A DNA stretch of 59,557 bases from Lachnospiraceae bacterium (GCA_017470735.1 JAFUYB010000055.1:1-59557), one strand, 5' to 3'. Shown: positions 45,402 through 54,111, counted from the stretch's first letter. Notes: generated from the sequence alone by a model not told the origin. Translations and numbers: made by a program.

Positions 45402-46616
45402 CTATCCCCAGCCAGGTGTAATCACCAAAATATCATTTTCATCATATGTCCTGCTATCTTTCGGGAAATAAATCCATCCCTTTTTTCTGTCTGTGGTTTC
45501 TATCTGTACATATAAATCCGCCTCGACACCATACACGCCTTTTCTATTCCGCTTGTTTCTTAATGGATGAATCGAAATTGCTCTAAACTTCGTTCCGACA
45601 GATATTTTTTCCCTTGTATCTTCTCCATTATAGTCTGCATATAAAGTGACCGGGGTTTGCAATTCATAATAGCCACCCAATCCTTCTAAGTAATCTTCAA
45701 TAACAAGGTATGTCGGTTTATTCTCTATTCTAAAGCCTTTTGAATCCAATATGCCTTCCACCTCAACAAGATACTGCCCAAATGAACTGTTCATAAAAGG
45801 TGTATCCATATTAAAATACAATGTTCCTGATCCATCGCTTTGAATTATCTCGTCCCATGAACGGTAAAACTCCCCGTCCCAATCATCCATATTCATCGCA
45901 TACTCTTTTATTTTTTCCTTTTCATTATAGTGCAAAAATCCCATCCCCATAATTTCATCATCTTCACCTGTAAACAAATAATATATTTCCTTATAGGGAT
46001 CTTTGATGTTCGCATCTATCACTTGGATGCTTCCTGATAGCGGTGCTCCAAACTCGCCACTTTGTGTCTTGCGAAAGACATTTTCACCGTTCACAAAAAT
46101 ATCCAATTGTCCTGTTTCATCATTTATTTCATAATACTGGCATGAAATTTCTTCTTCCTCCCCGCCGTTCAGATCAATCTTTTTCACTTCACCCTCTCTT
46201 AAAAGAATGCCCGCGCTTCTTGTTTCATCTTCATCTTGTATATCGTTTCCCATTTTCACCAGTTTTTCGGCAATTTCTGACTCATCATACGCCGGCAAGC
46301 TATATACGCTCCTCGCTTTTTCATTGGTCAAAAATTGCTGCAACTTCTTATTATCTTCTCCGTCTTCATCTATCTCAATATCCTCGAACACTCCCTCTCT
46401 AATCGAAATCAATCGATTATGCTGTGTATTGCCTCCATAATTACCTGAAGCTAAAATCCCATTTTTCTTTTCTATATACGAGATATCTCCAACAACAAAC
46501 CCTATTAAATCTTCTTCAACCGACACTTCATTTATCGTTGCTATCACATCATCTTCTAAATTATTTTCATAATCCGTTTTCTTTAAATACAACTCCGGTA
46601 TATCATCATCGTTCAC
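45402..46616 (-). CDS. C-terminal portion of interrupted TPR paralogue C
   Basis: This is the 404-residue open stretch after the TAG. It begins with the conserved NDDDIPELYL motif (a calcium-loop-like pattern seen in clostridial secreted proteins) and has beta-rich repeats. It ends with an SH3-like domain (VTLYADYNGEDTREKISVG to KKGWIYFPKD). The only start is a GTG with no ribosome site and no signal or anchor, so independent expression is unlikely. Confidence 0.45.
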   Translation of the reverse strand: MNDDDIPELYLKKTDYENNLEDDVIATINEVSVEEDLIGFVVGDISYIEKKNGILASGNYGGNTQHNRLISIREGVFEDIEIDEDGEDNKKLQQFLTNEKARSVYSLPAYDESEIAEKLVKMGNDIQDEDETRSAGILLREGEVKKIDLNGGEEEEISCQYYEINDETGQLDIFVNGENVFRKTQSGEFGAPLSGSIQVIDANIKDPYKEIYYLFTGEDDEIMGMGFLHYNEKEKIKEYAMNMDDWDGEFYRSWDEIIQSDGSGTLYFNMDTPFMNSSFGQYLVEVEGILDSKGFRIENKPTYLVIEDYLEGLGGYYELQTPVTLYADYNGEDTREKISVGTKFRAISIHPLRNKRNRKGVYGVEADLYVQIETTDRKKGWIYFPKDSRTYDENDILVITPGWG

Positions 46617-46634
46617 ATAAAAGAACCGATATTT

Positions 46635-47588
46635 CTATTCCTCTAATACCGTTTCATCCAAGAAAAATTCTTTCTTTGCAATGTAGTGTAAATAAGCGGC
46701 ATTCCACGAATATTGAGAAACCTTCCCATATTTATCTTGCTCCTTCAACACATCTATGGCCATTCCAAAAAACTCTTCTTTTTGTGCCGAAAAGCTCAAG
46801 TGACTCACAGCATCTCCGTCATAAACTATTGTCAAATTATAATAAGCCGTTTCTTCCTCATCAAATATCTTTACCCATTCTGTATTACTCCATGCCCTTA
46901 TCTCCTCACCATATGTTCCGAACGCATTATAATTCACTTCAATATTTTTTATCTTCTGTTCCACCATTCGGCTATTATCACCAATCTGAATATCTAATAT
47001 TGGCACATCTTTGTCTCCGTCATTATTCATAATAAATGTACTAATATCATTTATTCTCCACGATGCCCGAAAACCTTTTGCCGTTTCAAAGGAATTGTCC
47101 ATAATTTCTGTATTCGAGTTCACGGACAGCCCCAATGCATCCGCCAACTCATCCCACCGTCTGATATAATTGTAAACATCATTATCATCCAACACCAAAC
47201 CAAGCCTTTTATCACCCGTCTTCTCAAAACCTTTATTTCGGATTTCCTGTGCCAGTTCAGCATCTCCTTTTGCTCCCTCTTCATCCGCCCACGCTATATA
47301 GGCATCCGTCAGCAAACCAACGACTTCATCTTGGTTCTTTAGAGATTCAGAAGTCTCATCCGATACTTCCTTTGCGTCAATCTCCAGTGCCGCTTCCAGC
47401 GAAGCAACTGCCTGTTCATATTTCCCATCTTCCAAATAGGTCTGCCCTAAATCCAGCAGCTCTGTCACGCTGTTTTTTTCTTTATGAAAATACATCATTG
47501 TGCTGAAAAGGCAGACTGCCACGGAAATTCCGGCTAATACTGCCAAAATAATGATTAATTTCTTCATTCCCTTATTGTCATGTTCCAT
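46635..47588 (-). CDS. N-terminal portion of interrupted TPR paralogue C
   Basis: This is the 317-residue open stretch before the TAG: TM (about 8-32), TPR-like LLDLGQTYLEDGKYEQAVAS, and an extracellular alpha/beta domain. It has a normal ribosome site (AAGGAATGGGA) and could still be made as a truncated anchored protein. Confidence 0.6.
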   Translation of the reverse strand: MEHDNKGMKKLIIILAVLAGISVAVCLFSTMMYFHKEKNSVTELLDLGQTYLEDGKYEQAVASLEAALEIDAKEVSDETSESLKNQDEVVGLLTDAYIAWADEEGAKGDAELAQEIRNKGFEKTGDKRLGLVLDDNDVYNYIRRWDELADALGLSVNSNTEIMDNSFETAKGFRASWRINDISTFIMNNDGDKDVPILDIQIGDNSRMVEQKIKNIEVNYNAFGTYGEEIRAWSNTEWVKIFDEEETAYYNLTIVYDGDAVSHLSFSAQKEEFFGMAIDVLKEQDKYGKVSQYSWNAAYLHYIAKKEFFLDETVLEE

Positions 47589-47666
47589 AAGTCAAATCCC
47601 ATTCCTTTTTTGCACTCTCGCCTATATGCCTCTGCCTGTAAATTGAATATTGTGTAATGTTCTACT

Positions 47667-48638
47667 TTACCATACATCCATTCTCAAGTATTTCTCTCTG
47701 TTTTCCTCAATGTTTTCATACATTTCTAGAAGATTATCATATTGTTCAGCAGAAAGATTCCTGTATGCTTCTCCGCCAACATATTCTTCCACCATTTCTG
47801 TGTAGTCAGTCAAAGTTTCCACTCCTTTAAATCTATGAAAAGTTACTTCTGGCGACAGCATTTCATCAATGATTCCTTCATAAAGAATCGTATCCTTGTC
47901 AATCATAACTTTTTCAACACTATGTGCTGAATATTGTCCTTTTGTATATAAAGAACCTTTCTTATAACCTAATACATCCCCACTACTTGCCCCCGCGCCA
48001 AGGGTCTTCAGCTTATACGCATAATTTCCAGGCTCATCATATAGAACAATATCTACAGAGTTATACCCTATGTCCTCGCCTGTACCAAAATCCAATTTCA
48101 TTCCATCCGCTAAAAGTATTGGTTTCTCTTCGTCTCCCAAATCAACCAACCGAAAATTCTCACAGTCATTCTCTATCAGATATTTCTCGTATGCTTTTAT
48201 TACCTTATCCTTATAGGAATTTGGATTATTGTCATCAGCCGAAATCAGATCCAATCTTTCATCTCCCGTTTTTTCAAATCCTCTATCCCGAATTTCCTGA
48301 GCGTAATCACCATTCCCTTTTTTCTCTTCATCATCTGCCCACGCCAAATAGGCATCTGCCAATTGTGCAAAAATTGCATCTTTATCTTCTAAAACTTTCC
48401 GTTCCTCTTCCGTCTTGGCTTCTTTCGGATCAATACTTAAAATCACTTCCAGCGAAGCAACTGCCTGTTCATATTTCCCATCTTCCAAAAAGGTTTGCCC
48501 CAAGTCCAACAGTTCCGCCACATCGTCTTTTTCTTTATGCAAATACACCATTATGCTGACAAAACAAAATGCCACAGAAATACCTGCCAATATCACCAAG
48601 ATCTTTACTAGCTTTTTTATTTGATTATTGCTTCCCAT
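47667..48638 (-). CDS. membrane-anchored TPR paralogue D
   Basis: The 323-residue protein has a TM (about 10-33), the shared LLDLGQTFLEDGKYEQAVAS and LADAYLAWADDEEKKGNGDY units, and a short distinct ectodomain (about 140-323: FRLVDLGDEEKPILLADGMK; KTLGAGASSGDVLGYKKGS). The middle of its TPR region is identical over 69 nt to the paralogue at 49715-51946. An AGAAGG ribosome site precedes the ATG. The hicAB genes on the other strand start 119 bp upstream of it. Confidence 0.72.
   Translation of the reverse strand: MGSNNQIKKLVKILVILAGISVAFCFVSIMVYLHKEKDDVAELLDLGQTFLEDGKYEQAVASLEVILSIDPKEAKTEEERKVLEDKDAIFAQLADAYLAWADDEEKKGNGDYAQEIRDRGFEKTGDERLDLISADDNNPNSYKDKVIKAYEKYLIENDCENFRLVDLGDEEKPILLADGMKLDFGTGEDIGYNSVDIVLYDEPGNYAYKLKTLGAGASSGDVLGYKKGSLYTKGQYSAHSVEKVMIDKDTILYEGIIDEMLSPEVTFHRFKGVETLTDYTEMVEEYVGGEAYRNLSAEQYDNLLEMYENIEENREKYLRMDVW
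48375..48443. repeat. 69-nt segment identical to 51684-51752
   Basis: Direct reading shows 69 consecutive identical bases between paralogue D and the 743-residue paralogue, in the part encoding EAKTEEERKVLEDKDA. Flanking bases diverge quickly, as expected after gene conversion or recent duplication. Confidence 0.85.
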
Positions 48639-48697
48639 TTTTCTAAACCTTCTTTATGCATTCTTAAATTCCATTCTCAAATTTATGTTCTTCATAA

Positions 48698-48726
48698 TTG
48701 ACATCTGCACTTTTACTTGATACAAT
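48698..48726 (+). promoter_or_regulatory. hicAB promoter
   Basis: TTGACA (48698-48703), a 17-nt spacer and TACAAT (48721-48726) form a near-consensus promoter immediately upstream of the hicA ribosome site. HicB-type autorepression would act here. Confidence 0.75.
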
Positions 48727-48756
48727 CACTTTAAAACCACAAAGGAGCAGGTGATA

Positions 48757-48942
48757 TTGAAGGTATCAGAACTTGTCAAAGAAATTAAATCCATCGGATG
48801 CTACTTTGATCATGAAGGCGGCAATCACGAAATTTGGTTTAGTCCTGTTACTGGTATAAAATTCCCCGTTCCTCGCCATTATTCGCAAGAACTGAACAAG
48901 AAAATTGAAAATAATATCCGTAAACAATCGGGCTTAAAGTAA
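48757..48942 (+). CDS. hicA: HicA-family mRNA interferase toxin
   Basis: The 61-residue dsRBD-like toxin has the core IKSIGCYFDHEGGNHEIW, where the His in GNHEIW corresponds to the catalytic His of HicA, and ends with a basic helix. The likely start is the TTG at 48757, 9 nt after AAAGGAG (giving MKVSELVKEI); a GTG at 48751 is too close to that site. It is followed 24 nt later by hicB and is the only forward-strand pair inside the minus-strand array. Confidence 0.88.
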   Translation: MKVSELVKEIKSIGCYFDHEGGNHEIWFSPVTGIKFPVPRHYSQELNKKIENNIRKQSGLK

Positions 48943-48966
48943 TATCTCACCCAAAAGGAGTTTCGT

Positions 48967-49365
48967 ATGGCAAAATATGTATATCCTGCTATTTTTGAAA
49001 AAGATGAACTTGGCGGCTTTGCTGTCACATTTCCCGACATCGAAAACTGTTTCACGCAGGGCAATGATTTGAACGATGCCATCACTATGGCTGAGGATGT
49101 CTTGAATCTCATCCTGTGGACTTTAGAAGATGACAAACAGCCCATACCTTCACCTACTCCCATCAGTCAGATTCAGACTGACGGAGATTCTTTTGTGTCC
49201 TATATTCAAGCGGATACCATCGCTTATCGGAAAAAACACAGCCCGGAAGCTGTCAAAAAAACGCTTTCCATTCCCCAATGGATGAACCAAATGGCATTAG
49301 ATGCACATATCAACTTTTCCCAAGTTCTACAAGATGCCCTTGCCCAAAAATTGAATATTGCGTAA
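48967..49365 (+). CDS. hicB: HicB-family antitoxin
   Basis: The 132-residue protein has the N-terminal degenerate RNase H-like HicB fold (YPAIFEKDELGGFAVTFPDIENCFTQG, seen here in parts) and the helix DAITMAEDVLNLIL. A C-terminal ribbon-helix-helix-like segment follows (LSIPQWMNQMALDAHINFSQ), consistent with DNA binding and autoregulation. An AAAAGGAG site precedes the ATG. Confidence 0.9.
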   Translation: MAKYVYPAIFEKDELGGFAVTFPDIENCFTQGNDLNDAITMAEDVLNLILWTLEDDKQPIPSPTPISQIQTDGDSFVSYIQADTIAYRKKHSPEAVKKTLSIPQWMNQMALDAHINFSQVLQDALAQKLNIA

Positions 49366-49453
49366 TGCCTTTCTTTCGTTGCCCTAATTGTTCTTTTAGA
49401 ATACTTTCTCATCTTTTCCGTTTACAATATCGAATATCAACTCGTAATCATTT

Positions 49454-49714
49454 TTACCTTTTCAAATATTTCTGCCAATTCCTTTCCGTATTATGAAGAA
49501 ACACCGCTTTCTTACTCTCCGTACTCCCTGTATAACTATTCAAAATCTTTTCAAACTGTGCCTTTGTGATTTCTTTATCATTTTCATTATAATATGCTAC
49601 ACTTGGTATCCATTGTTCATCCGCTGCCGGATTTCCCCCTAAGTACTCACTTTTTACTATCTTTATTTTTTTCCATTTTTCAATTAAACAAATCCAATAC
49701 ATTGCACAAAACAA
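49454..49714 (-). pseudogene. 3' remnant of another paralogue of the TPR array
   Basis: This is an open stretch of about 86 codons directly after the stop of the 743-residue gene, with only a TTG start and no ribosome site. WKKIKIVKSEYLGGNPAADE and YYNENDKEITKAQFEKILNS resemble the IKNGKFYKVAIGDF and YYWNDNEVSEKEYDSSLKQ part of its neighbour. This suggests the tail of a deleted sister gene rather than a gene in its own right. Confidence 0.55.
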
Positions 49715-51946
49715 TTAATCTAAATACCAATCCCTTACAGTTTCTCCTGTAGACGGGTTCACCTCAATTGCACGATGAGTTTCGGGATCAACATAGACAG
49801 AACGCATCCATCCAACTTGGGGCAGGTTCAATGGAAAAAAATATGTGCCTTCAATTTCCATTGCTGAAACTCTTGACGGACTGTATTTCCCTTCTTCTGC
49901 ATAAAATGCCTTCAATTTCTCATACGCCTCATCCATTGTCAATCGTGATTTTGGAAAACTTAACAATGATTGGTCTGTATCACTTATAATATTCGGCTCC
50001 CTCTCATCTATCGCATCTGCCTCTTCGTCGTTAAATTCTGTCACTTCCGCACTTTCTGTATCTTCAGCTTGCTCCAGCTCTTCTTCTGCCAATCCTACAA
50101 TATATCCAAAAGATGTTTCCTCTATCTCGTCCGCCTTTACTCCCTCTGGATAATCTCTTATTTCTCCTGAATACGCCATTATGCATCTAATCACCTTCCC
50201 AGATTTTACATAAAATCGTTCAGTCCAATTCGTGGAGCCGCCATCCCAATATCTAAATCCACTGACGTCTATCAACACTGGCTGTCCAGTATCATAATAA
50301 AATTCTACTCCATATAAACCATCTTCCTTGTACCGTGTTCCTTCGTATGCCGTTCCATACTCTGGCACAATTTTCTTGATTTCACCATTCCTATAGTAAT
50401 AATCCCTGTTTCTCCTCGTCTCCACCGTCATTTCTTCAATATGTTTTTCTGTTGATCCATATATATCTTGAATTTCCCGAATACTTTTCGCTTGCAGGCT
50501 CTCCTTGCTAGAATTTTTCTCCATCACATTTAAGCGTACAATTTGATCTATTATCTCTGAAAAATTGTATTGCGCTTGATTGTAAGTATTCTGTGCACGA
50601 TTTGCATCAAAAACTTGTTTTAGCGATGAATCATATTCTTTCTCTGAAACCTCATTATCATTCCAATAATACTTATATATCATATTTCCATCGTCATCCA
50701 CCTGCACATTACTGTTATCATCTGCTCCAAAATCGCCAATTGCGACTTTATAAAATTTTCCATTTTTTATTTTATAAATTCGGTCATAATACACATCCAT
50801 GTGTCCACCGCTATCCCGAATCAAATTTTCTTTTTCAATATATGAACCACCAAAATCATAAAAAAGCTCTTCATCCACTCTTTTCCCATCCGTTGTTACT
50901 GCCATATCCCCCTGCGCCGTACTATCTCCATGTAAATACATCTCTGGAATTTCATCGTCATTCACATAAAACAAAGAGTATTTCCAATCTTCTTCATAAC
51001 CATCAGATAAATATTTGCTGAACCTATCAATGATATAGTCAATGTATGTCGCTCCCCACGAATCATGTAACATATGTCCATAGATTTCCTGCGCGTGCAC
51101 TGCCGCATATAGATATGCTTCCTCATATCCCCCCACTTCATTAGTAAACGCTAATCTATAAATTTTGTTATTCTTATAAGTTACTGTCAGCAGATAATAA
51201 TTTTCCTGTCCACCATCACATAACAAAACTTTTTCCGTTTCATTCCCCTCATAATCTTCACCCCGATAATTCCATGCATTGTACTTTGCCTCTATAACTT
51301 TTATCTTCTGTCTCACATCTGCCTTTTTATCCCCTATTTTAAACCCAAATATTGGTATCATAGCCTTCTCCTGCTCGTATACCCAAAACATTCCATCTGA
51401 CCACAAATCTTCTTCTCCCAAATTAACGGTAAAATTACCATCTTCCGATTCAGCACTCGCATAATCAATATCATCATACTCTCTTAAATTTAAATCATTT
51501 ATTAACTCATCCCATTTTTCAATATAGCTATATACATCATCATCTTTTATAATAATCCTCAAATTTTTGTTACCTGTTTTTTTATAAGCATCTGCTAAAA
51601 TTTTATCCGCTTTCTTTCCATTTCCTTTTGCTGCTTCATCATCTGCCCATGCCAAATAAGCGTTCGTCAACTGAACCACAACTGCATCTTTATCTTCTAA
51701 AACTTTCCGTTCCTCTTCCGTCTTGGCTTCTTTCGGATCAATACTTAAAATTGCTTCCAGTGATGCTACCGCCTGCTCATACTCTCCATCTTCTAGATAA
51801 GTCTGTCCCAAATACAACAATTCATTCGCACTTCTATTATTTTTGTTCATATAAATTGCTATACTGACAATACAGGCTAACACAGAAATTCCTGCCAAAG
51901 CTGATAAAATTATTATTAACCTTTTCATCCGATTATCGTGTTTCAT
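49715..51946 (-). CDS. membrane-anchored TPR paralogue E, large multidomain ectodomain
   Basis: The 743-residue protein is the intact full-length member of the array. It has a TM (about 9-33), TPR-like LLYLGQTYLEDGEYEQAVAS and LTNAYLAWADDEAAKGNG, and a middle alpha/beta domain (about 145-310). The NDDEIPEMYL motif follows (about 326), then a unit with GKFYKVAIGDFGADDNSN. A PepSY-like C-terminus (about 680-743) ends with VDPETHRAIEVNPSTGETV. The ectodomain composition suggests a secreted, calcium- or wall-binding protein; no enzymatic motif is recognised. Confidence 0.75.
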   Translation of the reverse strand: MKHDNRMKRLIIILSALAGISVLACIVSIAIYMNKNNRSANELLYLGQTYLEDGEYEQAVASLEAILSIDPKEAKTEEERKVLEDKDAVVVQLTNAYLAWADDEAAKGNGKKADKILADAYKKTGNKNLRIIIKDDDVYSYIEKWDELINDLNLREYDDIDYASAESEDGNFTVNLGEEDLWSDGMFWVYEQEKAMIPIFGFKIGDKKADVRQKIKVIEAKYNAWNYRGEDYEGNETEKVLLCDGGQENYYLLTVTYKNNKIYRLAFTNEVGGYEEAYLYAAVHAQEIYGHMLHDSWGATYIDYIIDRFSKYLSDGYEEDWKYSLFYVNDDEIPEMYLHGDSTAQGDMAVTTDGKRVDEELFYDFGGSYIEKENLIRDSGGHMDVYYDRIYKIKNGKFYKVAIGDFGADDNSNVQVDDDGNMIYKYYWNDNEVSEKEYDSSLKQVFDANRAQNTYNQAQYNFSEIIDQIVRLNVMEKNSSKESLQAKSIREIQDIYGSTEKHIEEMTVETRRNRDYYYRNGEIKKIVPEYGTAYEGTRYKEDGLYGVEFYYDTGQPVLIDVSGFRYWDGGSTNWTERFYVKSGKVIRCIMAYSGEIRDYPEGVKADEIEETSFGYIVGLAEEELEQAEDTESAEVTEFNDEEADAIDEREPNIISDTDQSLLSFPKSRLTMDEAYEKLKAFYAEEGKYSPSRVSAMEIEGTYFFPLNLPQVGWMRSVYVDPETHRAIEVNPSTGETVRDWYLD
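51684..51752. repeat. 69-nt segment identical to 48375-48443
   Basis: This is the second copy of the perfect 69-nt repeat within the TPR-encoding region of paralogue E. Both copies are in the same orientation and reading frame. Confidence 0.85.
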
Positions 51947-52045
51947 CTCACAAAATCCTTTTATTGAAGCCTTTTCAACGCTGCATCTTGAATACTATCT
52001 ATCTCTTTGAGCAATCTCGTAATCACAAGTTTATTGCTTTATTTA

Positions 52046-52086
52046 GGCATAGACAATGGTTCTCCCACCATACCACTGTCCATGCC
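52046..52086 (-). other. stem-loop after the lectin lipoprotein gene
   Basis: GGCATAGACAATGG pairs with CCACTGTCCATGCC (two wobbles) around a 13-nt loop. There is no clear U run on the minus strand, so it may be an RNA-stabilising hairpin between genes rather than a terminator. Confidence 0.4.
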
Positions 52087-52126
52087 TACTACTAAAAATC
52101 CTTAAAAAACCTATACTTTTTCTATA

Positions 52127-53137
52127 CTAATTTTTCATATCCTTTTTCCTATCCCATTCACAAATAAACCCATGTTGCCTTATGGAACTATTTCCCGTAC
52201 CATCCTTCGTGGTATCATCCCAATATCCATTCTTATATATTTGTAAATACTCTCCAGAAGAATTTGGTTCACCAGAAGAAAAATATGTATATTTCATCTT
52301 CTCTCCTGTAATCCATTTCCATTTCGTATTCTTGCGCCCTCCAAGCCAATAACCCTCATATGCCAAGTCGTTTTCTTCCAATAATTCAATAATAGCATCC
52401 TGCTCATCCTCACTGGTAATTGTTGCCAGATGCCCTCATTTAGATTCACAAATTCTTTTTGCCTTATGCCACGTCGTTTCTCTATTAACCAACTTGTATG
52501 TATGCCCATCTACGGTTACTGTTTTTGCCTGAACTGGAATATTCAGAAATTTTGTTTTATATTTTATATTTCCATCCATATCCCGAAATCTAAGCTGTGT
52601 TTCATGAGAATCATATGTATCCGTCTCAACTTTCGTAATTAGTGTTATCCCCGTACTATCTTTCATCAAATCAAAAATTGATTCTCCCTTTTTCAAAAAA
52701 TCAATACTAACCTCATTTCCCTCAGAGTCATAAATGTGCCCTTTTACTTTCTTTTTGGAAACATTTTCACCAACTAACACATATCCATCTATATTGCCAG
52801 AACAAATTGCATTCTCATCATAAGTTTCCTTAATAATTTTACCATCTTTTGTACACCAAATATGCACTCTTCCATTATCTGAATAATTACCAGCCAAAAT
52901 ATATGTATCAGACTCTTCAACACATGTTCCTTTACAAAACCTGACATCCTTATATTCATTAAGAACATCACTGATATTTCTTTGTTCCTCTTCTCCAAAA
53001 AAATCCTCTTCTTCCTCCATATCATATAACACCTCATCATCCTCATAAACATCGGGTAATGATGAATAATATGGACTACTGCATGCCATTAGCATTCCAC
53101 TTACTATCATTGATATATATACATAAACTTTCTTCAT
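52127..53137 (-). pseudogene. C-type-lectin-domain lipoprotein interrupted by an in-frame TGA
   Basis: A 336-residue frame from the ATG at 53137 (GGAGGAAAG upstream) carries a lipoprotein signal (GMLMACSS) and a beta-rich middle. Its C-type lectin domain starts HTYKLVNRETTWHKAKRICESK. TGA at 52436-52438 (codon 234) interrupts it. The same frame then continues GHLATITSEDEQDAIIELL and YEGYWLGG...WKWITGE, ending GFICEWD, which is textbook C-type lectin. The expected residue at the stop is Gly (CESxGGHLATI), so GGA to TGA explains it. The domain folds only if both halves are made. Confidence 0.82.
52436..53137 (-). CDS. N-terminal portion of the interrupted lectin lipoprotein
   Basis: These are the 233 residues before the TGA: lipobox, an acidic segment (EEEEDFFGEEE), then repeated beta strands with WCTKDGKIIKETYDEN-like turns, and only the first strand and helix of the lectin domain. 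If expressed it would be a lipoprotein lacking the ligand-binding half. Confidence 0.55.
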   Translation of the reverse strand: MKKVYVYISMIVSGMLMACSSPYYSSLPDVYEDDEVLYDMEEEEDFFGEEEQRNISDVLNEYKDVRFCKGTCVEESDTYILAGNYSDNGRVHIWCTKDGKIIKETYDENAICSGNIDGYVLVGENVSKKKVKGHIYDSEGNEVSIDFLKKGESIFDLMKDSTGITLITKVETDTYDSHETQLRFRDMDGNIKYKTKFLNIPVQAKTVTVDGHTYKLVNRETTWHKAKRICESK

Positions 53138-53214
53138 TAGCTCTTTCCTCCATTGCCATCCATCTAATTTCACTTTCATATCATAAAAACTTACTCTCCA
53201 AACAAATTCTCCCC

Positions 53215-54111
53215 TCACCTCGTATCCCTCGACACCCTATGCAACAGTAAATCTCCCACCACAAGAAACACTATTGAAAATACCAGTAAAATCAGCCATA
53301 CTTTCAATAAATGCTCACTATTGTGATCGAACATTGAATCACTACTGGATAAATCCAGATTGGGAAATACCTCATACACAGGTTTCATTTTACTACTTCT
53401 CTCAATCCGCAAAGGATAATGATTTACATTACAACTGCTGCCAAGTCCTTCCATCCCCCAACGGGATATCATCAGATAGGAAATCATTTTGGATGTGTCT
53501 TCCAATTTAAACAGAATACCGGAAAAAATCAGTTGAACAATCAGAATATACGGTGCCAGAACATTTGCCGTTTCCGTCTTTCTCACAATACAGGAAATCA
53601 TCAGTCCCATCATGTCTGCCGCATACATCAGCAGTAATATTGTGACAAAAAATTCCGGCAAAACACCGGAAAATATGATACCCTGACTCGGTAGATTATG
53701 ATCCCATACAGCAGATACCCCAAGAAAACTCAAAGTCAAAACAAAGCTCTGTATCACACAAAGTGCCAATTGTAGTAATGCTCTTGAAAAGATGTAACAA
53801 TAAAACCGCAGTCCGGTCACATAAGCCCGTTTGATATTATCCCTTTCACGCACAACTGTCTGGATCGAATTGAAAAGTCCTCCCCAAATCGCTGCCGATA
53901 CCAACACAAAACAACCAGACTTTGTATTCTCAAATGTGTAAAACATATCTTTTCCGGCAATGCCTACCTCAATGGCTGCAGCCAATACCGGAAACAACAA
54001 AGAAACCATTAAATTTCGTTTGTCACTCATTAGTATCCGAAAATATTGTTCTGTTAAGACCTGAAATTCCTGCCATGCGCCGATTCTTTGCCACTCCTGC
54101 TTTTCACCCAC
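53215..54111 (-). CDS. ABC-2-type transporter permease
   Basis: The 298-residue protein has about six TM helices in the ABC-2 arrangement. It includes an amphipathic QVLTEQYFRILMSDKRNLMV N-terminus and the ERDNIKRAYVTGLRFYCYIFSR coupling region (VRERDNIKRA). The start is a GTG at 54111 after TGGGGGT. It lies 42 nt after the double-FHA ATPase gene and should be its membrane partner. It resembles the permease half of Rv1747/ABCG-like systems. Confidence 0.85.
   Translation of the reverse strand: MGEKQEWQRIGAWQEFQVLTEQYFRILMSDKRNLMVSLLFPVLAAAIEVGIAGKDMFYTFENTKSGCFVLVSAAIWGGLFNSIQTVVRERDNIKRAYVTGLRFYCYIFSRALLQLALCVIQSFVLTLSFLGVSAVWDHNLPSQGIIFSGVLPEFFVTILLLMYAADMMGLMISCIVRKTETANVLAPYILIVQLIFSGILFKLEDTSKMISYLMISRWGMEGLGSSCNVNHYPLRIERSSKMKPVYEVFPNLDLSSSDSMFDHNSEHLLKVWLILLVFSIVFLVVGDLLLHRVSRDTR

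Larger units (their letters stand above)
45402..47588 (-). pseudogene. membrane-anchored TPR paralogue C interrupted by an in-frame TAG
   Basis: Both halves lie in one reading frame of 729 codons, broken only by TAG at 46635-46637 (codon 318). The full-length 743-residue paralogue at 49715-51946 has EEDWKYSLFYVNDDEIPEMY around Trp321. Here the same place reads LEE-stop-KYRFFYVNDDDIPELY, so a TGG to TAG change explains it. N-terminal TM and TPR, a middle domain (QKIKNIEVNYNAFGTYG matches QKIKVIEAKYNAWNYRG) and a C-terminal SH3-like end (about 660-725) are all present. A sequencing error or suppression cannot be excluded. Frameshift can: the frame is kept. Confidence 0.8.

Noticed and set aside
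46635-46637. Pyrrolysine or other TAG recoding
   Set aside because: No pyl genes or recoding stem is seen, and a Trp to stop point change is simpler. Genome-wide data would be needed to revisit this.
45402-47588. Frameshift or two separate genes as the cause of the split TPR gene
   Set aside because: Both halves are in the same frame with only TAG between them, and the intact paralogue runs straight through this point.
52127-53137. Diversity-generating retroelement target (C-type lectin fold)
   Set aside because: No reverse transcriptase, Avd-like gene or template repeat is visible in the window, so the lectin is treated as an ordinary surface lipoprotein.
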